Positions 47,584 to 56,061 of a stretch of 64,000 nt of DNA are shown one piece after another. Numbering within the stretch: the stretch's first letter is position 1; each line of letters starts with the position of its first letter. The translations under genes and the position numbers were made by a program. The stretch comes from Nitratireductor luteus. GTDB taxonomy: Bacteria; Pseudomonadota; Alphaproteobacteria; Rhizobiales; Rhizobiaceae. The stretch lies in the NCBI RefSeq assembly GCF_026162365.1, contig NZ_JAOANW010000001.1, positions 434,001 through 498,000 of the forward strand. Direction: 5' to 3'. Under the pieces are notes generated by a model, which made no database searches, was not told where the DNA came from, and saw nothing but the letters and a program-made list of their open reading frames with translations.

Positions 47584-48564
47584 CTACTCGATCGACTGAA
47601 GCCGGTCGTAGGTTTCCTGGTCCCAGGTCGCGTCCTCGCCGTTGTGAAGCTTCATCGTCGCCTCACGGAAAGGTGTGCGGTCCGGTTCATTGACCGTCAC
47701 GCCCTCGTCACGGAACCACTGGACCAGCTCTTTTTCCTTGTCGATGATCTGCTGTGTGGCGCAGGCGGCCGTTTCGTCCAGCACCTTGTCGAGCGTCTCG
47801 CGGTCCGCCTCGTCCATCGCGCCCCAGGCCGGCCCGCCGACGATGGTCAACAGCGCATCCGTGATGTGGCCGGTCAGCGTGATGTAGTCCTGAACCTCGT
47901 AGAACTTCTTGGCCTGGATGGTGGGCAGTGGGTTCTCCTGCGCATCCACCGTGCCCTGCTGCAGAGCCAGATAGACCTCGGCGAAGGCGATGGGCGTCGG
48001 ATTGGCGCCCACAGCCTCGGGAAACATCATGTAGAGCGGCGCGTTCGGCACGCGGATCTTCAGGCCGGCCATATCGCCCGGTTGCTGGATCTCCTTGTTG
48101 GAGGTCACATGACGCTCGCCATAATAGGTCAGCGAGGTGATGTGATTGCCGGTGGCCTCTTCATAACCTTCCGACAGTTCGGCGAAGAGGTCGGAATTGC
48201 GGTATCTGTCCCAGTGCTCGTAGTCACGGAACATGTACGGCGCACCGCCGATGGCGATTGGGCCGTAGGCACGGCCGGCAAAGAGCTGGCCGGTGTAGAT
48301 GATGTCGACGGTGCCCAGGCCGAGCCCTTCGTTGATGTCGACTTCCTTGCCCAGCGACGAGGCCGGGAAGACCTCGATCGAATAGCGGTCCTCGGTGGCC
48401 GCTTTCAGCTTGTCCGAGGCCTCTACGGCGCAAGTGTGATAGGGCTCGCTGGATTCATAGACGTGGGCCCACTTCAGCACCGTCTGGGCGGATGCGGGCA
48501 TGGCTAGCATGGACACGCCTGCCAGAGCGGCGGCGGCCATCGAATAGGTCACGGTTTTTCTCAA
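47584..48564 (-). CDS. TRAP transporter substrate-binding protein (DctP)
   Basis: 326 residues from TTG 48564, eight bases after GGGAGGAG; this gives a neat signal peptide (RKTVTYSMAAAALAGVSMLAMPASAQ), whereas the longer frame to 48600 adds a charged tail in front. Mature part: LKWAHVYESSEPYHTCAVEASDKL, GLKIRVPNAPLYMMFPEAVGANPTPIAFAEVYLALQQGTVDAQENP, with the family's carboxylate-binding Arg in KIRVPN. The ligand should be the sugar acid used by the dehydratase at 44094. Confidence 0.93.
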   Translation of the reverse strand: MRKTVTYSMAAAALAGVSMLAMPASAQTVLKWAHVYESSEPYHTCAVEASDKLKAATEDRYSIEVFPASSLGKEVDINEGLGLGTVDIIYTGQLFAGRAYGPIAIGGAPYMFRDYEHWDRYRNSDLFAELSEGYEEATGNHITSLTYYGERHVTSNKEIQQPGDMAGLKIRVPNAPLYMMFPEAVGANPTPIAFAEVYLALQQGTVDAQENPLPTIQAKKFYEVQDYITLTGHITDALLTIVGGPAWGAMDEADRETLDKVLDETAACATQQIIDKEKELVQWFRDEGVTVNEPDRTPFREATMKLHNGEDATWDQETYDRLQSIE

Positions 48565-48726
48565 CTTGAACTCCTCCCGTTTAAAAAACACTCGAAACAC
48601 GCCTCAGCGGACCGCCCGTTCTCCTCCGCGCTGGCCCAGGCGGATATGCCCTGCTTGTGCAAGCGAGCCGTTGCCCATAGGCGGTTGCTGCAAACCGTGA
48701 TATTCAAGCCATCGAAACTGTACTAA

Positions 48727-48738
48727 CATGCTAGCATG
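48727..48738. promoter_or_regulatory. GntR operator overlapping gntR start codon
   Basis: CATGCTAGCATG is a perfect 12-bp palindrome in the TRAP/gntR divergent gap; its last three bases are the putative gntR start codon. No ribosome site is evident upstream of that ATG, so the transcript could be leaderless. GntR-type regulators often bind short palindromes of this kind. Confidence 0.45.
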
Positions 48739-49473
48739 ACATCAAGCGCCAATATTGCGAACAAGAGCAGCCATAACGCCAACAAGGGCCCGGGCGAGCG
48801 CATCGGCGCCACGGACAGGGTAGCGGATGCGTTGCGCCAGGCAATCGTCACGCTCGAAGTTGCACCGGGAACGCCGCTCGACAAGGCCGAGCTGACGACG
48901 CGGTTCGGCGTCTCCCGCTTTCCGATCTCCGAGGCGCTCAACCGGCTGAAGAGCGAGGGCCTTGTCGACATTCGCCCGCAAAGCGGCTCGCGGGTTTCGC
49001 TAATCCGGCTCGCCGACGTGATGGAGAACCTGTTCATTCGCCGTGCGCTCGAGGCCGATGTGGCGGAAGCACTCGCCCGCGCGCCCGACGCGCGGATGAT
49101 GGAGGATTTGCGGCGCAACATGCGCTATCAGAAGGCGGCGATGGAGGCCAACGACCGCGAGGGCTTCCATGCTCTCGACACCGCCTTCCACGACCGTATG
49201 GTGGGTGCGCTCGACTATCCGAAGCTCAGGGTCACGGTCGAAAGCGTGCGCCTGGGTCTCGACCGTGTGCGCCGCCTTTTGGGCTCGCCGCGCAGGCACG
49301 TGGTCACCTATGCGGAGCATCTGGCGATCATCGATGCATTGGAGCGCGCGGACCCGCCTGCCGCGCGTGCGGCGATGGCGGCGCATATCGATGCCGTCGT
49401 CGCGGAACTCAAGACCTTTTCGAGGGAACATCCGGAAGTCTTCGCCGATCAGGTGGCCAAGGCGGAGCCCTGA
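48736..49473 (+). CDS. GntR-family (FCD) transcriptional regulator
   Basis: 245 residues. Winged helix-turn-helix ATDRVADALRQAIVTLEVAPGTPLDKAELTTRFGVSRFPISEALNRLKSEGLV, then an all-helical FCD effector domain (IRRALEADVAEALARAPDA, LDTAFHDRMVGAL, HLAIIDALERADPPAARAAMAAHIDAV) with Asp/His ligands. Divergent from the TRAP-dehydratase operon and presumably its regulator. Confidence 0.92.
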   Translation: MTSSANIANKSSHNANKGPGERIGATDRVADALRQAIVTLEVAPGTPLDKAELTTRFGVSRFPISEALNRLKSEGLVDIRPQSGSRVSLIRLADVMENLFIRRALEADVAEALARAPDARMMEDLRRNMRYQKAAMEANDREGFHALDTAFHDRMVGALDYPKLRVTVESVRLGLDRVRRLLGSPRRHVVTYAEHLAIIDALERADPPAARAAMAAHIDAVVAELKTFSREHPEVFADQVAKAEP

Positions 49474-49494
49474 AAGGCGCCATACAAGCGGCCT

Positions 49495-50037
49495 TCATTC
49501 CCCTTGCAAAGCGATCTCACACAGCGGATCGCCGCCGCCGATGTAGAGACGACCGTTCGGCGCCAGCGCGGCAGCGATCCGCTGCCTTGCGCGCCGGCCG
49601 ATCTCGGGTTGGCGTCCATCGAGCGCGCCGACCCTTATGGCCACGGCGATGTCATAGGGCGCTTCGCCGGCCAGCAGTTCGAAATCCTCGATGGCGACCT
49701 GGCGCAGGCTCAGCCTGCCCGCTTCGATCTCATCGCCGGAAGCGGCCCTTGCCTGGGCGATGGCCTTGGCGGACCGGTCTATGGCCAGGATATGGCCCTC
49801 CCCCAAGCGCCTGGCGATCTCCCGCGCCATCGCCCCTGGGCCGCATCCAATCTCAAGCACACGCAAGCCCGACCGGAGCGGCAGGGCTTCGACGATTGCG
49901 GCAAGTCGCGCCGACAACGCCTTGGTCAAGAGTACGCCTTCCCTCATTACAGCATCCGCAAGCGGACGCGAGAGCAAAGCACAACCATGCGCGACCCCTG
50001 ACGCTTGGACAAGCAATTGCGGCAGATAAAGACGCAT
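49495..50037 (-). CDS. Class I SAM-dependent methyltransferase
   Basis: 180 residues. SAM-binding motif LRVLEIGCGPGAMAREIARRLGEGHILAIDRS near residue 60, then YDIAVAIRVGALDGR and LAPNGRLYIGGG. Acceptor unknown; small size and lack of extra domains suggest a small-molecule methyltransferase. ATG 49947 is an alternative start. It converges with the GntR gene, 21 bases apart. Confidence 0.85.
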   Translation of the reverse strand: MRLYLPQLLVQASGVAHGCALLSRPLADAVMREGVLLTKALSARLAAIVEALPLRSGLRVLEIGCGPGAMAREIARRLGEGHILAIDRSAKAIAQARAASGDEIEAGRLSLRQVAIEDFELLAGEAPYDIAVAIRVGALDGRQPEIGRRARQRIAAALAPNGRLYIGGGDPLCEIALQGE

Positions 50038-50320
50038 CTATTCGTTGCACGCCTTGTTTTAGCCAGCAACGGCCACCATCTGTGGATGATCGATCTTGCT
50101 TGCTGAACTTTGTACCGCGCCGCAGGCGCTCCGCGATTTTCCCGCACAAAATCGAGTTAAATCGCCACCGCATCCACATTCATCCGGCCCTCCGGCCCGG
50201 TTTTGCCTGTGCGGTGAGCGAAACTGATGCGCAGAACTCCGTTTTCCATGCTAAGCGTGCCACGGAGCAGAAATCATGGGCTACGCATGAAACGTCCTGC
50301 CCCGTTTAGATACACGTTTT

Positions 50321-50340
50321 GCCTGGGCATGTGTCCAGGC
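50321..50340 (+). other. Hairpin next to desaturase ribosome site
   Basis: GCCTGG (50321-50326), eight-base loop, CCAGGC (50335-50340), ending three bases before GGAGGT. The 314-base gap 50038-50351 that contains it shows no gene or other clear site. A leader hairpin here could tune translation, for example with temperature, but this is speculative. Confidence 0.3.
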
Positions 50341-50351
50341 CCGGAGGTCTT

Positions 50352-51380
50352 GTGAAGTCAAAAGCCGCTGGCGAAACCGCCATGGATACCGATGCCCGCG
50401 CCTGGATGGCTGCCCTTGCTCCCTATCGCAAACCGAATACGCTCCGCAGCACTGTCGAGATCGTCATAACTGCGATTCCGTTCGCGGGACTGTGGACGAT
50501 GGCCGCCTTGGCCGCCGTCCATGGCTGGTGGTGGGGACTGCTTTTGACCATTCCCGCAGCCGGGTTTTTGATCCGCCTGTTCATATTGCAGCACGATTGC
50601 GGGCACGGCTCGCTGTTCGGACGGCGCGGCGCCAACGACTGGACCGGACGCACCATCGGCGTACTGACGCTGACCCCTTACGATTATTGGCGCCGCAGCC
50701 ATGCCGTCCATCACGCGACGGCGGGCAATCTCGACCAGCGCGGCATTGGCGACATTGAAACGCTTACGGTCGGCGAGTACCGCGCCCTGCCGTGGTGGGG
50801 CCGTGCGCGATACTGGCTCTACCGCCATCCGGTGGTGATGTTCGGCCTCGGTCCCGCCTGGCTGTTCATCTGCCAGTACAGGCTGCCCGTCGGGTTCATG
50901 CGCGCCGGGGCCCTGCCCTGGGTTTCGACAATCGCAACCAATCTCGGCATCGCGCTTCCGGTGGCAGGCCTGATCTGGCTGATGGGGGTCGGGCCGTTTC
51001 TCATGGTGCAGCTGCCGATCACCCTGATGGCGGCGACCGGCGGCGTCTGGCTTTTCTATGTCCAGCACCAGTTCGAGGAAACGCACTGGTCCGAAGGCGA
51101 GGAGTGGAATTTTCAGCGTGCCGCGCTTCACGGTAGTTCGCACTACGACCTTCCGGCGGTGCTGCACTGGTTCACCGGCAATATCGGTATCCATCACGTG
51201 CATCACCTGTCGAGCAAGGTGCCGTTCTATCGTCTGCCGCAAGTCCTGCGCGATCATCCCAAGCTGCGCAACATCGGCCGCATCACCCTCCTGGAGAGCC
51301 TGAGCTGCGTGAAGCTGGTGCTGTGGGACGAGAATGCCAAGCGCCTGGTGTCGTTCCGCGAAGCGCGGGCGGGCGCTTAG
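50352..51380 (+). CDS. Fatty acid desaturase (membrane di-iron)
   Basis: 342 residues from GTG 50352, just after GGAGGT; ATG 50382 is the alternative. The three histidine boxes of acyl-lipid desaturases are HDCGH near residue 81, RSHAVHH near residue 116 and GIHHVHH near residue 282, within membrane segments such as AGLWTMAALAAVHGWWWGLLL. Catalyses O2-dependent double-bond insertion in membrane lipid acyl chains. Regiochemistry cannot be told. Single-gene unit. Confidence 0.92.
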   Translation: MKSKAAGETAMDTDARAWMAALAPYRKPNTLRSTVEIVITAIPFAGLWTMAALAAVHGWWWGLLLTIPAAGFLIRLFILQHDCGHGSLFGRRGANDWTGRTIGVLTLTPYDYWRRSHAVHHATAGNLDQRGIGDIETLTVGEYRALPWWGRARYWLYRHPVVMFGLGPAWLFICQYRLPVGFMRAGALPWVSTIATNLGIALPVAGLIWLMGVGPFLMVQLPITLMAATGGVWLFYVQHQFEETHWSEGEEWNFQRAALHGSSHYDLPAVLHWFTGNIGIHHVHHLSSKVPFYRLPQVLRDHPKLRNIGRITLLESLSCVKLVLWDENAKRLVSFREARAGA

Positions 51381-51399
51381 ATCGGCCGGAGGCACGGCG

Positions 51400-51747
51400 T
51401 CATTTGGCGCACCGCACACATGCGGTGACGCCGGGGTCGACGTTCAGGCGCCCGAGGGCGATTTCTTCGCCGCATTCGCTGCAATAGCCGAATTCGCCCT
51501 CATCCATCCGCTTCAATGCCTGCAGGAGCAATTGGCGCCGCCCCGCCCGCCGCCGCTGGACAGCCTGCGACATCGCCTGCATCTGCATCGCATCGGTGCG
51601 GGAGACGCGGCCGACGCTTTGCTGGTCGAGTTCGACCGGCGCGCTCCACGCGGCATTCTCCTCGCTCAGCCTGTCGATTTCGGCCAGTTCTTCCTCGATC
51701 CGAGACCGAAATCGCCGCAGCAATTCCGAATAAGCCTTGTCATTCAT
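51400..51747 (-). CDS. DksA/TraR-family zinc-finger protein
   Basis: 115 residues from ATG 51747. An N-terminal coiled coil (YSELLRRFRSRIEEELAEID) and C-terminal C4 zinc finger (YCSECGEEIALGRL...ACVRC). Shorter than true DksA (about 150 residues), thus a TraR-like member that may bind the RNA polymerase secondary channel. The open frame to 51807 adds a non-conserved leader. Confidence 0.88.
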   Translation of the reverse strand: MNDKAYSELLRRFRSRIEEELAEIDRLSEENAAWSAPVELDQQSVGRVSRTDAMQMQAMSQAVQRRRAGRRQLLLQALKRMDEGEFGYCSECGEEIALGRLNVDPGVTACVRCAK

Positions 51748-51876
51748 GAAAAACAGAAGACCCCGGCATGGGCGAAATTTCAAGGCCGGTGTTGCGCCTT
51801 TACTCAAATGGTCGCGGCCATTGCATCGCCCTTTGTCTCGCCCAAATACATCGCTTTCGAGCTCGGAAACGACGGC

Positions 51877-52470
51877 TCAATTGCCCAATGGCCAGCGGTC
51901 GACGATCTCGTATTGTGTGAGCCACAGCCTGCTATGGACGAGCACGAATTCCTTCACTCGAAAGTGGAGCGGCTCGATCGTCCGCTCGGGGATCGAGCTT
52001 CGGCCGTAGGACAACGTCATATGCGGAACGAAATGCTCCGCAGCCCGTAGCCCGTTTCTCTCCATCGCAGTGCCGAGGGTCCCGTGGAGTTGCAGCAGAG
52101 CATCGCTCTCGCCGAGCAAGACCAGAGGCCGTCCGCGCGGCCTGCCACCGGTCGATGGAGCGCCCTCGAAGCTCTTGATGGAACCCAAAATCAACTCGAA
52201 CGGGGACATCGACACGGCTTTGCCGGCCTGCTTCGCCGCATAGACGAATTTGGTTCGCAGACGCTTGAAGTCTCCGACGTGATGGATCGAGACATGCAGA
52301 CGTTCGGTCGCGAGCCGCTTCGCCTCCAGACGGTTTTCACGAACGAATCGTTGCCCGAACTGCGCGATATGAATAGCTGTCCCGACATCCGGGAGCAGCG
52401 CAAAGAACAGCCGCTCCGGCCGTCTGGGCCTGACGGGCAAGTCGCGGTAAAACTCGAATACGCCTTGCAT
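51877..52470 (-). CDS. 2'-5' RNA ligase / 2H phosphoesterase family protein
   Basis: 197 residues from ATG 52470 (frame open to 52503). The two HxS/Tx motifs defining the 2H phosphoesterase fold are present as LHVSIHH near residue 60 and PHMTLSYG near residue 149. Members act on RNA 2',5' linkages or cyclic phosphates. A GAAC-N7-GAAC LexA box lies 43 bases upstream, which suggests induction by DNA damage, unusual for this family as far as I know. It is separated from the aldo/keto reductase by 86 bases. Confidence 0.88.
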   Translation of the reverse strand: MQGVFEFYRDLPVRPRRPERLFFALLPDVGTAIHIAQFGQRFVRENRLEAKRLATERLHVSIHHVGDFKRLRTKFVYAAKQAGKAVSMSPFELILGSIKSFEGAPSTGGRPRGRPLVLLGESDALLQLHGTLGTAMERNGLRAAEHFVPHMTLSYGRSSIPERTIEPLHFRVKEFVLVHSRLWLTQYEIVDRWPLGN

Positions 52471-52512
52471 ATGCGTACTCCCTTTCCGCACTCTGATGTT
52501 CACTCGATATTA

Positions 52513-52527
52513 GAACAAAAAGAGAAC
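52513..52527 (-). promoter_or_regulatory. LexA (SOS) box upstream of 2H phosphoesterase gene
   Basis: GAAC (52513-52516), AAAAAGA, GAAC (52524-52527) is an exact match to the alphaproteobacterial LexA direct-repeat operator. The AT-rich spacer is as in strong boxes. It lies 43 bases upstream of ATG 52470, in promoter position. Confidence 0.75.
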
Positions 52528-52556
52528 ATAATGCAAGAGGAAGCGAGGTCGGCCGA

Positions 52557-53591
52557 TCATTCAATCGGCGGATTGAGACGCGCGAAGGCCTCCTGCCGGC
52601 GATAGGGGAAGTAGGGATAGGGTGCGGTCACGCTGCTGGCTTCTTTGAGCCGGGCGATCTGGTCGGCCGTCAGAGCCCAGCCGACAGCGCCAAGGTTCTG
52701 CCGAAGCTGTTCCTCGTTGCGCGCGCCGATGATGACCGAGGACACGGTCGGGCGCTGAAGCAGCCAGTTGAGCGCGATCTGTGGCACGGTCCTTCCGGTC
52801 TCCTCGGCAACGGCATCGAGCGCGTCGACCACGCGATAGAGATGCTCATCGTCCACCGGCGGCCCGAAGCTCGCGGTCTCGTGCAGGCGGCTGCCTTCGG
52901 GAATAGGTGTTCCGCGCCTGATCTTGCCGGTGAGCCGACCCCAACCGAGCGGGCTCCAGACCAGGGCGCCAAGTCCCTGGTCGAGCCCGAGCGGCATCAG
53001 GTCCCATTCGTAGTCGCGACCGACGAGCGAGTAGTAGACCTGGTTGGCGACATAGCGCGGCCAGCCGTGCTTGTCGGCGGCGGCGAGCGATTTCATCACC
53101 TGCCAGCCGGAAAAATTGGAGACGCCGACATAGCGGATCTGGCCCGCCCGCACGAGCATGTCGAGCGTCGACAACACCTCCTCGACCGGGGTGCCGGCAT
53201 CGAAGGCATGAAGTTGCAGAAGGTCGATGTAATCGGTGCCAAGCCGGCGCAGCGCATCCTCGACCGCGCGGATCAACCGTGAGCGCGACGAGCCCGCATC
53301 GTTCGGACCGTCGCCCATCGGGAGGCCGGTCTTGGTCGAGATCAGCACTTCCGCGCGCCTGCCCTTTATGGCCTCGCCCAGCACCTGTTCCGACGCACCG
53401 TCGGAATAGACGTCGGCCGTGTCGAACAGGTTGACGCCGGCATCCAGGCAGATGCCGACGAGCCGGCGTGCCTCCCGCGTATCAGAACTGCCCCAGTTGC
53501 CGAACAGCGGGCCGGAGCCTCCGAAAGTGCCTGCGCCGAAGCTCAAGGCGGGCACCTTGAGGCCGGAAGCACCGAGATTGCGATAGTCCAT
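52557..53591 (-). CDS. Aldo/keto reductase
   Basis: 344 residues, (beta/alpha)8 NADPH-dependent oxidoreductase. Catalytic Asp-Tyr in NLFDTADVYSDGASEQVLG near residue 55, Lys in VLISTKTGLP near residue 84, His in DLLQLHAFD near residue 125; the cofactor site appears as VSSVIIGARNEEQLRQNLGAV. The layout resembles YajO/IolS-like AKRs. ATG 53591 has AAGGA nine bases upstream. It follows the MFS gene by 31 bases and probably shares its transcript. Confidence 0.92.
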   Translation of the reverse strand: MDYRNLGASGLKVPALSFGAGTFGGSGPLFGNWGSSDTREARRLVGICLDAGVNLFDTADVYSDGASEQVLGEAIKGRRAEVLISTKTGLPMGDGPNDAGSSRSRLIRAVEDALRRLGTDYIDLLQLHAFDAGTPVEEVLSTLDMLVRAGQIRYVGVSNFSGWQVMKSLAAADKHGWPRYVANQVYYSLVGRDYEWDLMPLGLDQGLGALVWSPLGWGRLTGKIRRGTPIPEGSRLHETASFGPPVDDEHLYRVVDALDAVAEETGRTVPQIALNWLLQRPTVSSVIIGARNEEQLRQNLGAVGWALTADQIARLKEASSVTAPYPYFPYRRQEAFARLNPPIE

Positions 53592-53622
53592 GACGATAAT
53601 CCTTTCGATTGAAGGTGGCGCC

Positions 53623-54801
53623 TCAGACGGCAGTGGAGGATTGGGGCGTAAGGCCAATGCGCCCTGCCCGCATCGCGAGGAATGCGATGACGATGGCGAC
53701 CAGCGGGAAGAGCGCTGCGATCAGCGGTACGAATTCGAGGCCTGGCCCATGTTCGATGATCATGCCGCCAGCCCAGGCGCCGATTGCGTTGCCAAGATTG
53801 AAAGCGGCGATGTTGAAGCTCGATGCGAGGCTCTGGCCGGCACCCTCCGCCTTCGAGAGCACCCACATTTGCAATGGCGCGACCGTGGCGAAGCCTGCCA
53901 CGCCCAGCAAGCCGACGAAGAGCACGGCTGCGATGGGCTCGTGAAACGCGATGGCCATCAGACCAAGCACCACGCCGAGCGCGGCGAGTGTGGCGAGTAC
54001 GGAACGATGAAGATTGCGGTCGGCGAGCCTGCCGCCGAGGAGGTTTCCAGCGACAAGCCCGCCGCCGAAGACCAGCAAGATTGGAGAGACCACGCTGTCG
54101 GGAAAGCCGCTGATCTGCGTGAGCAAGGGCGCAACATAGGTGAATACCGCGAACACGCCGGCATAGCCGAGCACAGTGGTCGCCAGACCGAGCAGAACCG
54201 GGCGGCGCGCGATGGCCTTGATGTCGGAACGCCAATCCGACTCCTCGGGTGCGCCCCGGTCCCCCGGCACAAGAGCCGCAATGACAGAAAGAGCGATCAA
54301 GCCAATCAGCGTCACCGCCCAGAAGGTAACACGCCAGCCGTATTGTTGTCCGAGCCATGTGCCGAACGGAACGCCGAGGACGGTGGCGAGCGTCACTCCG
54401 GTGAACATGATCGCTATGGCCGAAGCGCGCTTTTCCCTGGCGACAAGGCCGGTGGCCACGACCGCACCGACACCGAAGAAGGTGCCGTGCGCCAGGGCGG
54501 TGAGCACCCGCGCGGCCATCAGCAGCCCATAACTCGGCGCGAGCGCACAGGCGGTATTGCCGAGGGTGAAGATGAACATCAGCCCGACCAGCACCCTCTT
54601 GCGAGGCCAGCGCCCCGTAAGCGCGGTAAGCACCGGCGCGCCGACCATGACACCCAGCGCATAGCCGGAGATCAGCAGGCCGGCAGCGGCGACGGTCACG
54701 TTCAGGTCACTGCCAACCTCCAGAAGCAGACCCATGATGACAAACTCGGTGACGCCGATGCCGAAGGCGCCGACGGTCAAGGCATAGAGAGCCAAAGGCA
54801 T
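53623..54801 (-). CDS. MFS transporter (AraJ/YdhP-like DHA1)
   Basis: 392 residues, twelve helices. N-terminal MPLALYALTVGAFGIGVTEFVIMGLL is the hallmark of the arabinose-efflux (AraJ/SotB/YdhP) branch; the loop 2-3 motif reads LTGRWPRKRVLVG. Proton-driven export of a small molecule, often drug or sugar. Divergent from a LysR gene, with which it forms the usual regulator-efflux-reductase set. Confidence 0.92.
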   Translation of the reverse strand: MPLALYALTVGAFGIGVTEFVIMGLLLEVGSDLNVTVAAAGLLISGYALGVMVGAPVLTALTGRWPRKRVLVGLMFIFTLGNTACALAPSYGLLMAARVLTALAHGTFFGVGAVVATGLVAREKRASAIAIMFTGVTLATVLGVPFGTWLGQQYGWRVTFWAVTLIGLIALSVIAALVPGDRGAPEESDWRSDIKAIARRPVLLGLATTVLGYAGVFAVFTYVAPLLTQISGFPDSVVSPILLVFGGGLVAGNLLGGRLADRNLHRSVLATLAALGVVLGLMAIAFHEPIAAVLFVGLLGVAGFATVAPLQMWVLSKAEGAGQSLASSFNIAAFNLGNAIGAWAGGMIIEHGPGLEFVPLIAALFPLVAIVIAFLAMRAGRIGLTPQSSTAV

Positions 54802-54901
54802 GATTAGTCCTGTTCCTTCGCGATCGTGGTTCGGAACATAGACCCGATGTTTTTGATGAAATAGGATGCCTTCTGGAACATGATATGTGAGTTGAATTCA
54901 T

Positions 54902-55807
54902 ATGGCACGGATGGAGGTCAATCGGTCGGGCGAGATGGAAGTGTTCGCCCAGGTGGTCGAGCAAGGCGGCTTCTCGCCTGCCGCACGGCATTGCCGGATG
55001 ACGCCCTCGGCCGTCAGTAAGCTGATCGCCCGGCTCGAGGCGCGCCTCGGTGTGCGGCTGCTCAACCGCTCGACACGCCGGCTTCAACTCACGGCGGAGG
55101 GATGCGCCTTCTACGAGCGCTCGACGCGCATCCTGGCCGATCTGGAAGATGCGGAACGCAGCGCCGGCACAGGCGAAAAGCCGGCAGGCCGCATCCGCCT
55201 CAATACCAGCGCGTCATATGCCACCCATGTGCTTGCGCCGGTGTTGCCGGAGTTTCTGGCGCTTCATCCGGACGTAACGCTCGACATCGTGCAGACGGAC
55301 GCGGTGATTGACCTTCTGGCCGAACGCACGGATGTCGCGGTGCGGGCGGGGCCGCTCAAAAGCTCGACCCTTGTCGCGCGCAAGCTCGGCGAGACGCCCA
55401 TAACGATCGTCGCCGCGCCGGCCTATCTCGAAAGGTTCGGAAAGCCGAAGACGATCGCCGATCTGGAGGCGCACAACCGGCTCGGCTTCGGCTATGTGCG
55501 GACGGTCGACGGGTGGCCATTGAAGGAAGGCGGCGAGACGGTCGTGGTGCCGACGGTCGGGCGCGTGCAGACGAGCGACGGCGAGGCGCTACGCCATCTG
55601 GCGCTGACCGGTGTCGGGCTCGCCCGCCTCGCGGCCTTCACGGTGCGGGCCGACATTTCCGCCGGGCGGCTCATACCAGTCCTCGAACATCTCGATCCCG
55701 GAGACAAGGAGGCCTTCTACGCCGTCCATGTCGGCCAAGGCGGACCGCTGCCGTCGCGCGTCAGGGCGTTGCTCGATTTTCTCGCGGAGCGGGGCACGGT
55801 CCATTGA
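54902..55807 (+). CDS. LysR-family transcriptional regulator
   Basis: 301 residues. Helix-turn-helix EMEVFAQVVEQGGFSPAARHC then MTPSAVSKLIARLEARLGVRLLNRSTRRLQLT, followed by the periplasmic-binding-protein-like effector domain (GRIRLNTSASYATHVLAPVLPEFLALHPDV). Divergent from the MFS-reductase operon across a 100-base gap that should hold its binding site. ATG 54911 is an alternative start. Confidence 0.93.
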   Translation: MARMEVNRSGEMEVFAQVVEQGGFSPAARHCRMTPSAVSKLIARLEARLGVRLLNRSTRRLQLTAEGCAFYERSTRILADLEDAERSAGTGEKPAGRIRLNTSASYATHVLAPVLPEFLALHPDVTLDIVQTDAVIDLLAERTDVAVRAGPLKSSTLVARKLGETPITIVAAPAYLERFGKPKTIADLEAHNRLGFGYVRTVDGWPLKEGGETVVVPTVGRVQTSDGEALRHLALTGVGLARLAAFTVRADISAGRLIPVLEHLDPGDKEAFYAVHVGQGGPLPSRVRALLDFLAERGTVH

Positions 55808-55830
55808 ACCGTGGCGCGCGAAGCAATTGA

Positions 55831-56061
55831 CTGCGGAGACCTGAGACTGACCGCGATGCACCGTCCGCGCTGGCGGCTACTGTCGAATTTTCGGAGTATC
55901 ACGGCGGCACGCGCTATATCCATTGCCGGCTAAGGGACGGCCAGATGCTCGTTGCCGAGCAGCGGGAGGGGCTGGATCTGGTGCCGGACGAGGCGGTGCG
56001 GTTCAGCTGGGAGCCAACAAAAGCCCTCGTCTTCTCGCAATCCGGTTCGAGGGCAGGCTAG
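55831..56061 (+). pseudogene. C-terminal remnant of an ABC transporter ATPase (TOBE domain)
   Basis: A frame open from 55831 to a TAG at 56059-56061 reads ...ALAATVEFSEYHGGTRYIHC then LVPDEAVRFSWEPTKALVF, which is the TOBE-like C-terminus of a PotA/UgpC-type ATPase. There is no start codon with a ribosome site, and Walker and signature motifs are missing, so only about 75 codons of a ~350-codon gene remain. It lies just after the LysR gene and touches the end of the phosphatase gene; no permease or binding-protein remnant is seen. Confidence 0.75.
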
